Part shown: positions 31,603-40,009 of the stretch, in pieces
Position numbering within the stretch: position 1 is the stretch's first letter
Layout of the letters: the number at the start of each line of letters is the position of its first letter
From: Dyella_A sp050749815
GTDB lineage: Bacteria; Pseudomonadota; Gammaproteobacteria; Xanthomonadales; Rhodanobacteraceae
DNA: 64,000 nucleotides
Reading direction: 5' to 3'
Assembly: GCF_050749815.1 (NCBI RefSeq)
Contig: NZ_CP192735.1
Span: forward strand, 868,001 to 932,000
Position numbers and translations under genes: made by a program
The notes under the pieces: generated by a model
Told to the model about the DNA's origin: nothing
What the model saw: the letters and a program-made list of their open reading frames with translations, nothing else
Databases searched by the model: none

Positions 31603-32804
31603 CGGCGGCGTGGCTTGCGTGGCACCAGGTGCCCGTCGTCGAGCAGGGCGATCAGCAGGCTGCGTTCCGTGGCATCCAGCGGGCCGTCCAGCACGAACTC
31701 GCGCTCGGCACACAGCAGTTGCGCCAGCCCGTGGCTGGCCGGATACGCGTGGCCGTTGGCGAACAGCGTGCAGCCGGCGCGGGTGCGCGCCCAGGCCATG
31801 CGCGACCACGGATGGCGCAGGAACACGCTGCTGCCGGCCAGCAGCTTGTCCAGCGCGGCCGGCGTGGTCGGTCGATCGGCCGGCGCGGGGTTCTGCGCCA
31901 GCCGGTAGCGGGTGATGAACTGGCCGAACCAGTCCAGCAGGGTGGCGTCGTTGTAGGCGGTGGCGAAGGGCAGGGCGGTGCGCAGGCGCTCCAGCGCGCT
32001 GCGGTCGATCTCGCCGGCGTTGCGAGCGGGGGCGAGGTCCGGGTCGGTGTAGCGCGCCTCCTCCGGCAGGCGTTCGGCGAGGTAATCGGCGAGGTCGCCG
32101 ATCAGCTCGGCCTGCGAGGGCGCGCGCATGCCGACGGAGAACGTCATGCATGCGCCGCCGAAGGCCACGCCGTCGTGCGGCACGCCCGGCGGCAGGTAGA
32201 GCATGTCGCCCGGTTCGAGCAGCCACTCGTGGGTGGGCTCGAAATGCGCCAGCTGCTTGAGCTCCACGTCCAAGCGGAAATCCTTCGGTGCGTCCGGGTC
32301 GGTGCTGATCGCCCAGTGCCGCTGGCCCAGGCCCTGCAGCAGGAACACGTCGTACTGGTCCACGTGCGCGCCCACGCCGCCGCCGGGCTCGGCGTACGAC
32401 ACCATGATGTCGTCCACGCGCCAGCTCGGCAGGAACGCGAACGGTTCGAGCAGCGCAGCGACGTCGGCGTCCCACTTGTCCACGTCCTGCACCAGCAAGG
32501 TCCAGTTGGCGTCCCCGGTGGTGGCGAAGTCGGCCTCGGCCAGCGGGCCGGTCTTTACCTGCCAGCGGTCGCGCTTCTCGTCGTGGCGGATCAGCCGCGA
32601 CAGCGCGCCCTCCTCGCAGGCCAGGCCGGCGAGGTCCTCCGGTGCGATCGGTGGCACGAAATCGGGGAAGGCGTTGCGCACCAGCAGCGGGTGCTTCTGC
32701 CAGTAGTCGCGCAGGAACTGGGCGGTGGACATGCCGAGCGGCTGGCGCGCGGAGCCGCGCACCTCGATCGGTAGCGGCTTGCGGGAGGGAGAGGAGATGG
32801 CCAT
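31599..32804 (-). CDS. roxA: Ribosomal protein L16 arginine hydroxylase-type oxygenase (RoxA/YcfD)
   Basis: A 401-residue JmjC/cupin-fold Fe(II) and 2-oxoglutarate dioxygenase. The start ARQPLGMSTAQFLRDYWQK and the iron-binding HVD in GGGVGAHVDQYDVFLLQG plus the distal His of LPPGVPHDGVAF are typical; a C-terminal winged-helix dimerisation region follows. E. coli YcfD hydroxylates Arg81 of L16. I chose the ATG at 32804; an upstream GTG at 32822 is possible. TACAAT sits just 10 bases upstream of the ATG, so the message may be leaderless. It overlaps the GNAT gene by ATGA. Confidence 0.9.
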   Translation of the reverse strand: MAISSPSRKPLPIEVRGSARQPLGMSTAQFLRDYWQKHPLLVRNAFPDFVPPIAPEDLAGLACEEGALSRLIRHDEKRDRWQVKTGPLAEADFATTGDANWTLLVQDVDKWDADVAALLEPFAFLPSWRVDDIMVSYAEPGGGVGAHVDQYDVFLLQGLGQRHWAISTDPDAPKDFRLDVELKQLAHFEPTHEWLLEPGDMLYLPPGVPHDGVAFGGACMTFSVGMRAPSQAELIGDLADYLAERLPEEARYTDPDLAPARNAGEIDRSALERLRTALPFATAYNDATLLDWFGQFITRYRLAQNPAPADRPTTPAALDKLLAGSSVFLRHPWSRMAWARTRAGCTLFANGHAYPASHGLAQLLCAEREFVLDGPLDATERSLLIALLDDGHLVPRKPRRR

Positions 32805-32911
32805 GGGCGCGATTGTAGCCACCGGCGCCGGGCATGACGCAGCGGCATATGGTCATCGCCAATCATCCTTTGGTCGATGGTGTACCCGGGCGCAAGCTGC
32901 GGCGATCCCCG

Positions 32912-32929
32912 TTTGGACGTCCAAAGGAT
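32912..32929 (+). promoter_or_regulatory. palindrome over the cysJ ribosome binding site
   Basis: The perfect palindrome TTTGGACGTCCAAA (32912-32925) overlaps the AAAGGA Shine-Dalgarno site (32923-32928). In addition CCAAAGGAT (32921-32929) is exactly complementary to ATCCTTTGG at 32865-32873, which could pair off the ribosome binding site in the transcript. TTTGGACGTC also occurs at 38296-38305 between the cysB-like gene and cysG. Confidence 0.55.
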
Positions 32930-32935
32930 CGCCCT

Positions 32936-34717
32936 GTGAATGCCACGCAGCCCGCACTCGCGCCACCGCCCGGCCTGGGCGAGGAACGCCAGGCGTTGCT
33001 GTGCCAGCTGGTCGACGGCCTGGAGCCGGCGCAGCTGTACTGGATCGCCGCCTACGCCGCGCAGCAGGCGGCGCACTCGTCGCCCCGAACGGCTGTGGCC
33101 AACGCGACCCGGCTCACCGTGCTGTACGGCAGCCAGACTGGCAACGCCCGCCGCGTGGCCGAACGCTTCGCCGCACAGGCGGAAGCCGCCGGCCTGCCGG
33201 TGCGACTGGTGCGCGCCGGCGCCTACGCCACCCGCGAGCTGACCAACGAGCGCTACCTGGCCGTGGTGGTCAGCACCCAGGGCGAGGGCGAGCCACCGGA
33301 CGACGCGCGCGGCTTCGTCGAATTTCTCGCGTCGCGTCGCGCGCCGAAGCTGCCGCACCTGCACTACACGGTGCTGGGTCTGGGCGATTCCAGCTACCCG
33401 CTGTTCAATGCGATGGGCCGCGCGCTCGACGCCCGGCTGGCCGAGCTGGGCGCGCAGCGGTTGGCGCCGCTGGCCGAGGCCGACGTCGACATCGAGCCGG
33501 TCGCCGCGCCATGGGCCGAAGGCGCGCTGGCGCGGGTGCGCGAGAAGCTCGGCCGCGAGCTGCCGAGCGCGTCGGTGACGCCGCTGCGGGTGGCGCCGGC
33601 GCGGCCGTCGTTCCATCGCGAGCGGCCGTTTCCGGCGCCGGTGCTGGCCAACCAGCGCATCGTCTCGCGTCATGCGGAGCGTGACGTGCGCCACGTGGAG
33701 CTGTCGCTGGAAGGCTCTGGCCTGCGCTACGCGCCAGGCGATGCGCTGGGCGTGTGGCATCGCAACCCGGCCGCGCTGGTCGACGCGTTTCTCGCCGCGC
33801 TGTCGCTGGCGGGCGACGCCGTCGTCACCCACGACGGTCGCGAGCAACCGCTGCGCGCATGGCTGAGCTGCGAGCGCGAGCTGACCCGGCTCAGCCGCCC
33901 GCTGGTGCAGGCGGTGGCTGAGCGGGCGGACAGCGCCGTGCTGCGCGCCGCGCTGGAACACCCCGAGGCCATCAAGGAGCTGCTCGCCAGCCACCAGCCG
34001 ATCGATCTGCTGCGCGCACATCCGGCCGACTGGGACGCCGCCGCGCTGGTCGCCGCATTGCGGCCGCTCACCCCGCGGCTGTATTCCATCGCCTCCAGCG
34101 CGCAAGCGGTGGGCGAGGAGGTGCATCTCACCATCGCCGTGGTCGACTACCACGCGCACGGCGAAGCCCACCTCGGCGCCGCCTCGCGCTGGATCGCCGA
34201 GGCGGAAGAAGAGGCGACGCTGGACGTCTTCATCGAGCCGAACGAGCGCTTCCGGCTGCCGGCCGACGGCACGCGCGACGTGATCATGATTGGTCCCGGC
34301 ACCGGCGTTGCGCCGTTCCGCGCCTTCGTGCAGGAGCGCCAGCAGGCCGGCGCGGCCGGTCGCAACTGGCTGGTGTTCGGCAACCACCATGCCGGCGACG
34401 ACTTCCTCTATCAGCTCGAGTGGCAGCAGGCGCTCAAGGATGGCGCGCTGCACCGGCTGGACGTCGCCTTCTCGCGCGACCAGCCCCAGAAGCGCTATGT
34501 GCAGCACGTGCTGCGCGAACGCGGTGCCGAACTGTACGACTGGCTCGCCGGTGGCGCGCATCTCTATGTGTGCGGCGACGCCGCGCAGATGGCGAAGGAC
34601 GTGCACGCCACGCTCGCCGAGATCGTCGCCACCCACGGCGGCAAGACACCCGAGGCCGCACAGACCTGGCTCTCCGAACTCCTGCAGGACGGGCGCTACG
34701 CCCGCGACGTGTACTGA
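32936..34717 (+). CDS. cysJ: Sulfite reductase (NADPH) flavoprotein alpha subunit
   Basis: A 593-residue diflavin reductase passing electrons from NADPH through FAD and FMN to CysI. The flavodoxin domain has YGSQTGNARRVAERF and STQGEGEPPDDA; the FAD-binding motif is RLYSIASS; the NADPH domain has GPGTGVAPFRAFVQER, VFGNHHAGDDFLYQ and the conserved C-terminal DGRYARDVY. I chose the GTG at 32936 because AAAGGA lies seven bases upstream; an in-frame ATG at 32834 would add 34 residues unlike the family. First gene of cysJ-cysI-cysH. Confidence 0.96.
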   Translation: MNATQPALAPPPGLGEERQALLCQLVDGLEPAQLYWIAAYAAQQAAHSSPRTAVANATRLTVLYGSQTGNARRVAERFAAQAEAAGLPVRLVRAGAYATRELTNERYLAVVVSTQGEGEPPDDARGFVEFLASRRAPKLPHLHYTVLGLGDSSYPLFNAMGRALDARLAELGAQRLAPLAEADVDIEPVAAPWAEGALARVREKLGRELPSASVTPLRVAPARPSFHRERPFPAPVLANQRIVSRHAERDVRHVELSLEGSGLRYAPGDALGVWHRNPAALVDAFLAALSLAGDAVVTHDGREQPLRAWLSCERELTRLSRPLVQAVAERADSAVLRAALEHPEAIKELLASHQPIDLLRAHPADWDAAALVAALRPLTPRLYSIASSAQAVGEEVHLTIAVVDYHAHGEAHLGAASRWIAEAEEEATLDVFIEPNERFRLPADGTRDVIMIGPGTGVAPFRAFVQERQQAGAAGRNWLVFGNHHAGDDFLYQLEWQQALKDGALHRLDVAFSRDQPQKRYVQHVLRERGAELYDWLAGGAHLYVCGDAAQMAKDVHATLAEIVATHGGKTPEAAQTWLSELLQDGRYARDVY

Positions 34718-34718
34718 C

Positions 34719-36416
34719 ATGAGCGAGACCACTTCTTTGCCCCTGTCCGAGATGGAGCGCATCAAGGCGGCCAGCCGGCTGCTGCGCGGAACGATCGCCG
34801 AAGGCTTGGCCGACCCGATCACCGGCGCGATCAGCGACGACGACAACAAGCTGCTGAAGTTCCACGGCAGCTATCAGCAGGACGACCGCGACCTGCGCGA
34901 CGAGCGCCGTCGGCAGAAGCTGGAGCCGGCGTACGCCTTCATGATCCGCGCGCGCCTGCCCGGCGGCGTGGTGACCCCGGCGCAGTGGCTGGCATTCGAC
35001 CGCATCGCCACCGAGCACGCCAACGGCACGCTGCGCATCACCACGCGGCAGACCTTCCAGTGGCACGGCGTGATCAAGCGCCGGTTGAAGCCCACCCTGC
35101 GCGCCATCCACGACGCACTCGCCACCACCATCGCCGCCTGCGGCGACGTGGTGCGTACCGTGGTGAGCAGCGCGAATCCGGAAGTGTCCGAGACGCACGC
35201 GCTGGCCTACGCCTGGGCGGCGAAGCTGTCCGAGCACCTGGAGCCGCAGACGCGGGCGTACCACGAGATCTGGTTGGACGGCGAAAAAGTCGCTGGCGAC
35301 GAGCACGAGCCGCTGTACGGCCCCACCTACCTGCCGCGCAAGTTCAAGATCGGCCTGGCGATCCCGCCGCTCAACGACGTCGACGTGTTCGCCCAGGACC
35401 TGGGCCTGATCGCCATCATCGAGGGCGGCCAGTTGCGCGGTTTCAACGTCGCCATCGGCGGCGGCATGGGCGCCAGCCATGGCGATCCCACCACCTATCC
35501 GCGGCTGGCCAGCGTGATCGGCTTCGTCACGCCGGAGCAGCTGATCGCCGTGGCCGAGGGTGTGGTGTCCGTGCAGCGCGACTGGGGCAACCGCAGCGAG
35601 CGCAAGCACGCGCGGCTGAAGTACACGCTGGACCATCGCGGGCTGGAGGCTTTCGTCGTCGAGCTGGAATTGCGACTCGGCTTCGCGTTGGCGCCCGCGC
35701 GGCCGTACGCGTTCGAGCACAACGGCGATCGCTACGGCTGGGTGGAGGGTGAGGGCGGTCGCTGGCACCTCACCCTGCACATCGAAGCCGGGCGGTTGGC
35801 CGATGTGGGTCCGGTGCGTTCGCTGAGCGGCCTGCGCGAGCTGGCCAAGGTGCACACCGGCAGCTTCCGCATGACCTGCAACCAGAATGTGATCGTTGCC
35901 GACGTGGCCACGGCCGACCGGGCGCGCATCGACGCGCTGGTCGCCGAGTACGGCCTGGACGGCTACCGCGCCGCCAGCCCGATCCGCCGCCATGCGGTGG
36001 CCTGCGTGGCGCTGCCCACCTGCGGCCTGGCGATGGCGGAGAGCGAGCGCTACCTACCTCATCTGCTACCGAAACTGGAAGCGCTGCTCGATCATCATGG
36101 CCTGGCCGACGCGCCGATCCTGCTGCGCCTGTCCGGTTGCCCGAACGGCTGCTCGCGGCCCTACCTGGGCGAGATCGCCCTGGTCGGTCGTGCGCCCGGT
36201 CGCTACGACCTGCGCCTGGGCGCGGATTTCCGCGGCCAGCGGCTCAACCGGCTGTACCGCGAGAACATCGACGAGGCCGCGATCCTCGCCGCGCTCGATC
36301 CGCTGTTCGCCCGCTATGCCGCCGAGCGCGGCGTGGCCGAGGGCTTCGGCGATTTCCTGGTGCGCAGCGGGGTGGTGACGGCGCCGGTGGCCATTCCGCT
36401 TGAGGTCATCGCGTGA
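34719..36416 (+). CDS. cysI: Sulfite reductase hemoprotein beta subunit
   Basis: A 565-residue enzyme with siroheme and a 4Fe-4S cluster, reducing sulfite to sulfide with six electrons from CysJ. The cluster/siroheme ligands are in CVALPTCGLAMAESERYLP and SGCPNGCSRPY; the substrate-binding Arg/Lys region is GTLRITTRQTFQWHG and GNRSERKHARLKY. It starts one base after the cysJ stop codon and its own stop overlaps the cysH start by four bases. Siroheme for it is made by CysG, encoded 2 kb downstream. Confidence 0.98.
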   Translation: MSETTSLPLSEMERIKAASRLLRGTIAEGLADPITGAISDDDNKLLKFHGSYQQDDRDLRDERRRQKLEPAYAFMIRARLPGGVVTPAQWLAFDRIATEHANGTLRITTRQTFQWHGVIKRRLKPTLRAIHDALATTIAACGDVVRTVVSSANPEVSETHALAYAWAAKLSEHLEPQTRAYHEIWLDGEKVAGDEHEPLYGPTYLPRKFKIGLAIPPLNDVDVFAQDLGLIAIIEGGQLRGFNVAIGGGMGASHGDPTTYPRLASVIGFVTPEQLIAVAEGVVSVQRDWGNRSERKHARLKYTLDHRGLEAFVVELELRLGFALAPARPYAFEHNGDRYGWVEGEGGRWHLTLHIEAGRLADVGPVRSLSGLRELAKVHTGSFRMTCNQNVIVADVATADRARIDALVAEYGLDGYRAASPIRRHAVACVALPTCGLAMAESERYLPHLLPKLEALLDHHGLADAPILLRLSGCPNGCSRPYLGEIALVGRAPGRYDLRLGADFRGQRLNRLYRENIDEAAILAALDPLFARYAAERGVAEGFGDFLVRSGVVTAPVAIPLEVIA

Positions 36417-37135
36417 ACCCGGCCTACCTCGAGGACGCGGCCCGCGACCCGGCCGTGCTTGCCCGGCTGGACGCCTGGCTGGGTCGACTCGATGCGCTGG
36501 AGCGCACGCGCTGGGCGCTACGCAACGTGCCCGGTCCGCTGGTGCTGTCGTCCAGTTTCGGCGCGCAGTCGGCGCTGATGCTGCACCTGGTGACGCGGGA
36601 GCGGCCGGACATCCCGGTGGTGCTGATCGACACCGGCTACCTGTTCCCCGAGACGTACCGCTTCGTCGACCAGCTGGTCGAGCGGTTGCAGCTCAACCTC
36701 AAGGTCTATCGCCCGACGATCAGCCCGGCCTGGATGGAGGCGCGCCACGGCAAGCTGTGGGAGCAGGGCGAGGAAGGCATCTGGCGCTACAACGCGCTGC
36801 GCAAGGTGGAGCCGATGCAGCGCGCGCTCGGCGAGCTCGGCGCCACCGGCTGGTTCTCCGGCTTGCGCCGCGTGCAGTCGCGCAGCCGCGAACAGGTGCC
36901 CTTCATCCAGCGCCGCAATGGCCGCTGGAAGTTCCACCCCGTCGCCGACTGGCGCGACCGCGACGTGGGCCAGTACCTGGCCCAGCATGGCCTGCCTTAC
37001 CACCCGTTGTGGGACAAGGGCTACGTATCGATCGGCGACGTGCACACCACGCGGCCGTGGGAGCCGGGGATGGCGGCGGAGGACACGCGCTTCTTCGGGC
37101 TGCACCGCGAGTGCGGGCTGCACGAGGCCGTCTAG
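36413..37135 (+). CDS. cysH: Phosphoadenylyl-sulfate (PAPS) reductase
   Basis: A 240-residue thioredoxin-dependent reductase making sulfite from PAPS. The PP-loop-like motif SSSFGAQSALMLHL, the DTGYLFPETY block, and the C-terminal ECGLH catalytic Cys are present. The two CC and CxxC cysteine pairs that hold the 4Fe-4S cluster of APS reductases are missing, so PAPS is the likely substrate. The start is GTG, overlapping the cysI stop (GTGA). The sulfate activation genes cysD, cysN and cysC are not in the window. Confidence 0.96.
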   Translation: MNPAYLEDAARDPAVLARLDAWLGRLDALERTRWALRNVPGPLVLSSSFGAQSALMLHLVTRERPDIPVVLIDTGYLFPETYRFVDQLVERLQLNLKVYRPTISPAWMEARHGKLWEQGEEGIWRYNALRKVEPMQRALGELGATGWFSGLRRVQSRSREQVPFIQRRNGRWKFHPVADWRDRDVGQYLAQHGLPYHPLWDKGYVSIGDVHTTRPWEPGMAAEDTRFFGLHRECGLHEAV

Positions 37136-37174
37136 CGGCCGCACATCGCCGGGGATTTTCGTCGCTGCTTCTAA

Positions 37175-37209
37175 GGGAGCGAGACCGACTGGCCTGCGAT
37201 CCCGCTCCC
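37175..37209. other. possible hairpin between convergent cysH and cysB-like genes
   Basis: GGGAGCG (37175-37181) pairs with CGCTCCC (37203-37209) around a 21-base loop. No T-run follows on either strand. It may be a degenerate REP-like or termination element. Confidence 0.3.
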
Positions 37210-37217
37210 ACTAAAGG

Positions 37218-38225
37218 TCAGGCCTTGACCGCTACCGGCCGGGCCGTCACCTTCACCGCCCGCTCGCGCCAGGTCGGGGCCGTCGGCCACTCCACCGCTT
37301 CGCCGGTGGACACGTGCCGCGCCACGGCCTTGCGCTCCAGCTGGGGCGCGAAGCCGGTGATGAAGGCCAGTGCGAATTCGCGCAGCACGCTGTCCTTGCG
37401 CAGCACGATCCAGGTGGTGCAGGGCGCGAACAGTTGGTCGGCGGCGAGAATCCGTAGGTCGGCGCTGTCGGTCGCCAGCAGGGCCATCTCGGCCAGCACG
37501 CCCACGCCGAGGCCTGCGCGCACGTAGGTCTTGATCAGGTCGGCGTCGCTGGCGGTCATGGCGATCTGCGGCTGCAGCCCGGCTGACTCGAAGGCGCGGC
37601 GCAGCGAGGATTCGGGCTTGAGCGAGGAGTCGTAGCTCACCAGCGGCTGTGCGGCCAGTTCCGCCAGTGTCGGCGCGCGCTCAAGTGCGGCCAGCGGATG
37701 CTCCTTGGGCACCACCACGCGGCGCTGCCAGCGATAGGCGGGCAGGGCGATCACGCCGGCCGGCGGTGCCCCGGCGGTGCTGACCACCGCCAGGTCGACG
37801 CCGCCACTTTCCAGTAGCCCCAGCAACTCGGCGTCGGCGGCCGGCTGCAGGTGCACGCTCACTTCCGGATAACTGCGGTTGAGTGCGGCGATGGCGCCGG
37901 GCAGGGCGAAGCGCGCCTGGGTGTGGGTGGTGGCGATGCGCAGCGTGCCACGCGCCTCGTTGCGCAGGTTGGCCGCCACCGACTGGATGTTGCCCACCTC
38001 GGTCAGGATCGCCCGCGCGCGTTCCAGCACCTTGCTGCCGGCATGGGTGATCGCATCCAGGCTCTTGCCCTTGCGGTTGAACAGCTGAAAGCCCAGCTCC
38101 TCCTCCAGTTGCTTGAGCTGCTTGCTGAGGCCCGGCTGGGTGGCGTGCACGCGCTCGGCGGCCAGGGTGATGTTGAGCCCGGAGTCGGCGATCGCGATGA
38201 GGTAGCGCAGCTGGGTCAGCGTCAT
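37218..38225 (-). CDS. cysB: CysB-type LysR transcriptional regulator
   Basis: A 335-residue LysR-family activator. The N-terminal winged HTH reads TLTQLRYLIAIADSGLNITLAAERVHATQPGLSKQLKQLEEE in the family order, with the CysB-like LNIT segment; the C-terminal effector domain includes RIATTHTQARFALP, the sulfate-binding-like TTHTQ motif of CysB/Cbl. It probably controls the cys genes on both sides, using O- or N-acetylserine as inducer by family precedent. I chose the ATG at 38225. It is convergent with cysH and divergent from cysG. Confidence 0.88.
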   Translation of the reverse strand: MTLTQLRYLIAIADSGLNITLAAERVHATQPGLSKQLKQLEEELGFQLFNRKGKSLDAITHAGSKVLERARAILTEVGNIQSVAANLRNEARGTLRIATTHTQARFALPGAIAALNRSYPEVSVHLQPAADAELLGLLESGGVDLAVVSTAGAPPAGVIALPAYRWQRRVVVPKEHPLAALERAPTLAELAAQPLVSYDSSLKPESSLRRAFESAGLQPQIAMTASDADLIKTYVRAGLGVGVLAEMALLATDSADLRILAADQLFAPCTTWIVLRKDSVLREFALAFITGFAPQLERKAVARHVSTGEAVEWPTAPTWRERAVKVTARPVAVKA

Positions 38226-38295
38226 GCGGGCGCTCCGTGGTGGCCTGCGCGGAAGGCGGGCGCAGGCGACAGGCCGGCGGATGAATGCGTTTTCA

Positions 38296-38315
38296 TTTGG
38301 ACGTCTATACATCCA
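38296..38315. promoter_or_regulatory. candidate operator between cysB-like gene and cysG
   Basis: The near-palindrome TGGACGTCTATACATCCA (38298-38315) has 7-base arms with one mismatch and a 4-base centre. Its left part, TTTGGACGTC, is identical to half of the palindrome upstream of cysJ. It lies 73 bases upstream of the regulator start. It could be a site for the CysB-like protein or for another sulfur or methionine regulator. Confidence 0.5.
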
Positions 38316-38466
38316 GTTTGTGCGGTGCGTCAAGCGCGTTGTGCGGTGACCGGATTCATAACCTGCCGGCATATCGCTCGTCCGATAAATCATTTGTGGA
38401 CGCGGGCTTGCCTGCCTAGCGTGACCGGATGCGCCAGCTGGCGCGCCGCACCGAGTGATGCCTCCG

Positions 38467-39942
38467 ATGAAGCTTTATCCGCTGTTCGCCGATCTCGCCG
38501 ATCGTCCGGTACTGGTGGTCGGTGGCGGCGCGGTGGCCGAGCGCAAGGCGGCTGCGCTGGTGGAGGCGGGTGCGCGTGTCACGGTGGGTTCGCCCATCCT
38601 GTCGCCGCTGCTTGCGCAGTGGGCGCGAGCCGGGCGCATCGTGCACATCGCTGGCCCTTTCGAAGCGCACTGGCTGGACCATGTGTGGCTGGTGATCGCC
38701 GCGACCGACGATGAAGCACTGCACCAGCGCATCGCCGAGCTGGCCGCCGCGCGGCGGCTGTTCTGCAACGTGGTGGACGACGCCGCGCGCTGCAGCTTCC
38801 ACGTGCCGGCGGTGATCGACCGTGCGCCGATCACCATCGCCATCTCCAGCAGCGGTGATGCACCGATGTTCGCGCGCCTGCTGCGCGAGCGGCTGGAAAC
38901 GCTGCTGGACCATTCGCTCGGCGCGCTGGCGACGCTGGTCTCGACGCTGCGCAAGCGCATCCGCCTGCGTCATCCCGAGCCGGCGGCGCGGCGGCGGTTC
39001 TACGAGACATTGTTTGCCGGTCCGGTGGCGGACCTGGTGCGCCGCGGCCGGCTCGCTGCGGCGCAGACCGAGGCCGAGCGTCTGCTGGCAACGGCGGACG
39101 AGATGCCCCGCGGCAGCGTGGTGCTGGTCGGTGCCGGTCCGGGCGATGCGGGCCTGCTCACGCTGCGCGCGCTGCGCGCCATGAACGAGGCGGACGTGAT
39201 CCTGCACGACCGCCTGGTGAGCGCCGAGGTACTGGCGCTCGCCCGCCGCGATGCCGAACGCATCGAGGTGGCCAAGGAGGCGGGCCACCACCACACCACG
39301 CAGGACGGCATCCACGCGCTGATGCTGGAGCACGCGCAGGCCGGGCGGCGCGTGGTGCGACTCAAGGGCGGCGACCCGTTCGTGTTCGGCCGCGGCGGCG
39401 AGGAGCTGGAGTTCCTGCGCGCGCACGACATTCCCTACGAAGTGGTGCCCGGGATCACCGCGGCCGTGGCCTGCGCCGCGTACGCCGGCATCCCGCTCAC
39501 CCACCGCGACCACGCGCAGTCGGTGCGCCTGCTCACCGCGCACTGCAAGGCCTCGCACGACACGCTGGACTGGTCCGCGCTGGCGCGCGAGCGGCAGACG
39601 CTGGCGGTGTACATGGGCGTGTCGCAGCTCGAGGCGTTCCAGCAGCGGCTGATCGCGCACGGCCGCGCGGCGTCCACCCCGTTCGCCCTGGTGGAGAACG
39701 GTTCGCGGCCGCAGCAGCGCGTGATCACCGGCACGCTGGGCCAGCTCGCCCAGCGCGCCGCGGAGCAGTCGGTGCAATCGCCGGCCTTGCTGATCCTGGG
39801 CGAGGTGGCGGCGCTGGCCGAGTCGCTGGCCTGGTTTGGCGCGCCGCCGGTGGGCGAACGGCAAGCGGGCATCCCGCCACGCCACCCGTCCGTATCGTTC
39901 GGCGCGTCGGCCGACACCCTGGCGGCCATTCACCACGCCTGA
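38467..39942 (+). CDS. cysG: Siroheme synthase (multifunctional CysG)
   Basis: A 491-residue fusion. The N-terminal half (about 1-210) is precorrin-2 dehydrogenase/sirohydrochlorin ferrochelatase with the NAD-binding VVGGGAVAERKAAALVEAG; the C-terminal half is uroporphyrinogen III C-methyltransferase with GAGPGDAGLLTLRALR, RLKGGDPFVFGRGGEE and VVPGITAAVA. It makes siroheme for CysI. I chose the ATG at 38467 (MKLYPLFADL); in-frame ATG 38458 and GTG 38455 are alternatives. The cysK gene follows after 67 bases. Confidence 0.95.
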   Translation: MKLYPLFADLADRPVLVVGGGAVAERKAAALVEAGARVTVGSPILSPLLAQWARAGRIVHIAGPFEAHWLDHVWLVIAATDDEALHQRIAELAAARRLFCNVVDDAARCSFHVPAVIDRAPITIAISSSGDAPMFARLLRERLETLLDHSLGALATLVSTLRKRIRLRHPEPAARRRFYETLFAGPVADLVRRGRLAAAQTEAERLLATADEMPRGSVVLVGAGPGDAGLLTLRALRAMNEADVILHDRLVSAEVLALARRDAERIEVAKEAGHHHTTQDGIHALMLEHAQAGRRVVRLKGGDPFVFGRGGEELEFLRAHDIPYEVVPGITAAVACAAYAGIPLTHRDHAQSVRLLTAHCKASHDTLDWSALARERQTLAVYMGVSQLEAFQQRLIAHGRAASTPFALVENGSRPQQRVITGTLGQLAQRAAEQSVQSPALLILGEVAALAESLAWFGAPPVGERQAGIPPRHPSVSFGASADTLAAIHHA

Positions 39943-40009
39943 ACACGCTTTCCCCAGCGTCGGCGCATCATGCCCGGCGCCTTCTCCTTTCGGCCTTCCG
40001 GAGCTTCCC

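Noticed and set aside
30652..32862. A single 736-codon frame spanning the GNAT and roxA genes
   Set aside because: Only the GNAT part of this frame is a real protein; the rest is an out-of-frame reading of roxA, which is clear in its own frame.
32834..32935. N-terminal extension of CysJ from the ATG at 32834
   Set aside because: The added 34 residues do not look like CysJ, and the GTG at 32936 has a well-spaced AAAGGA site.
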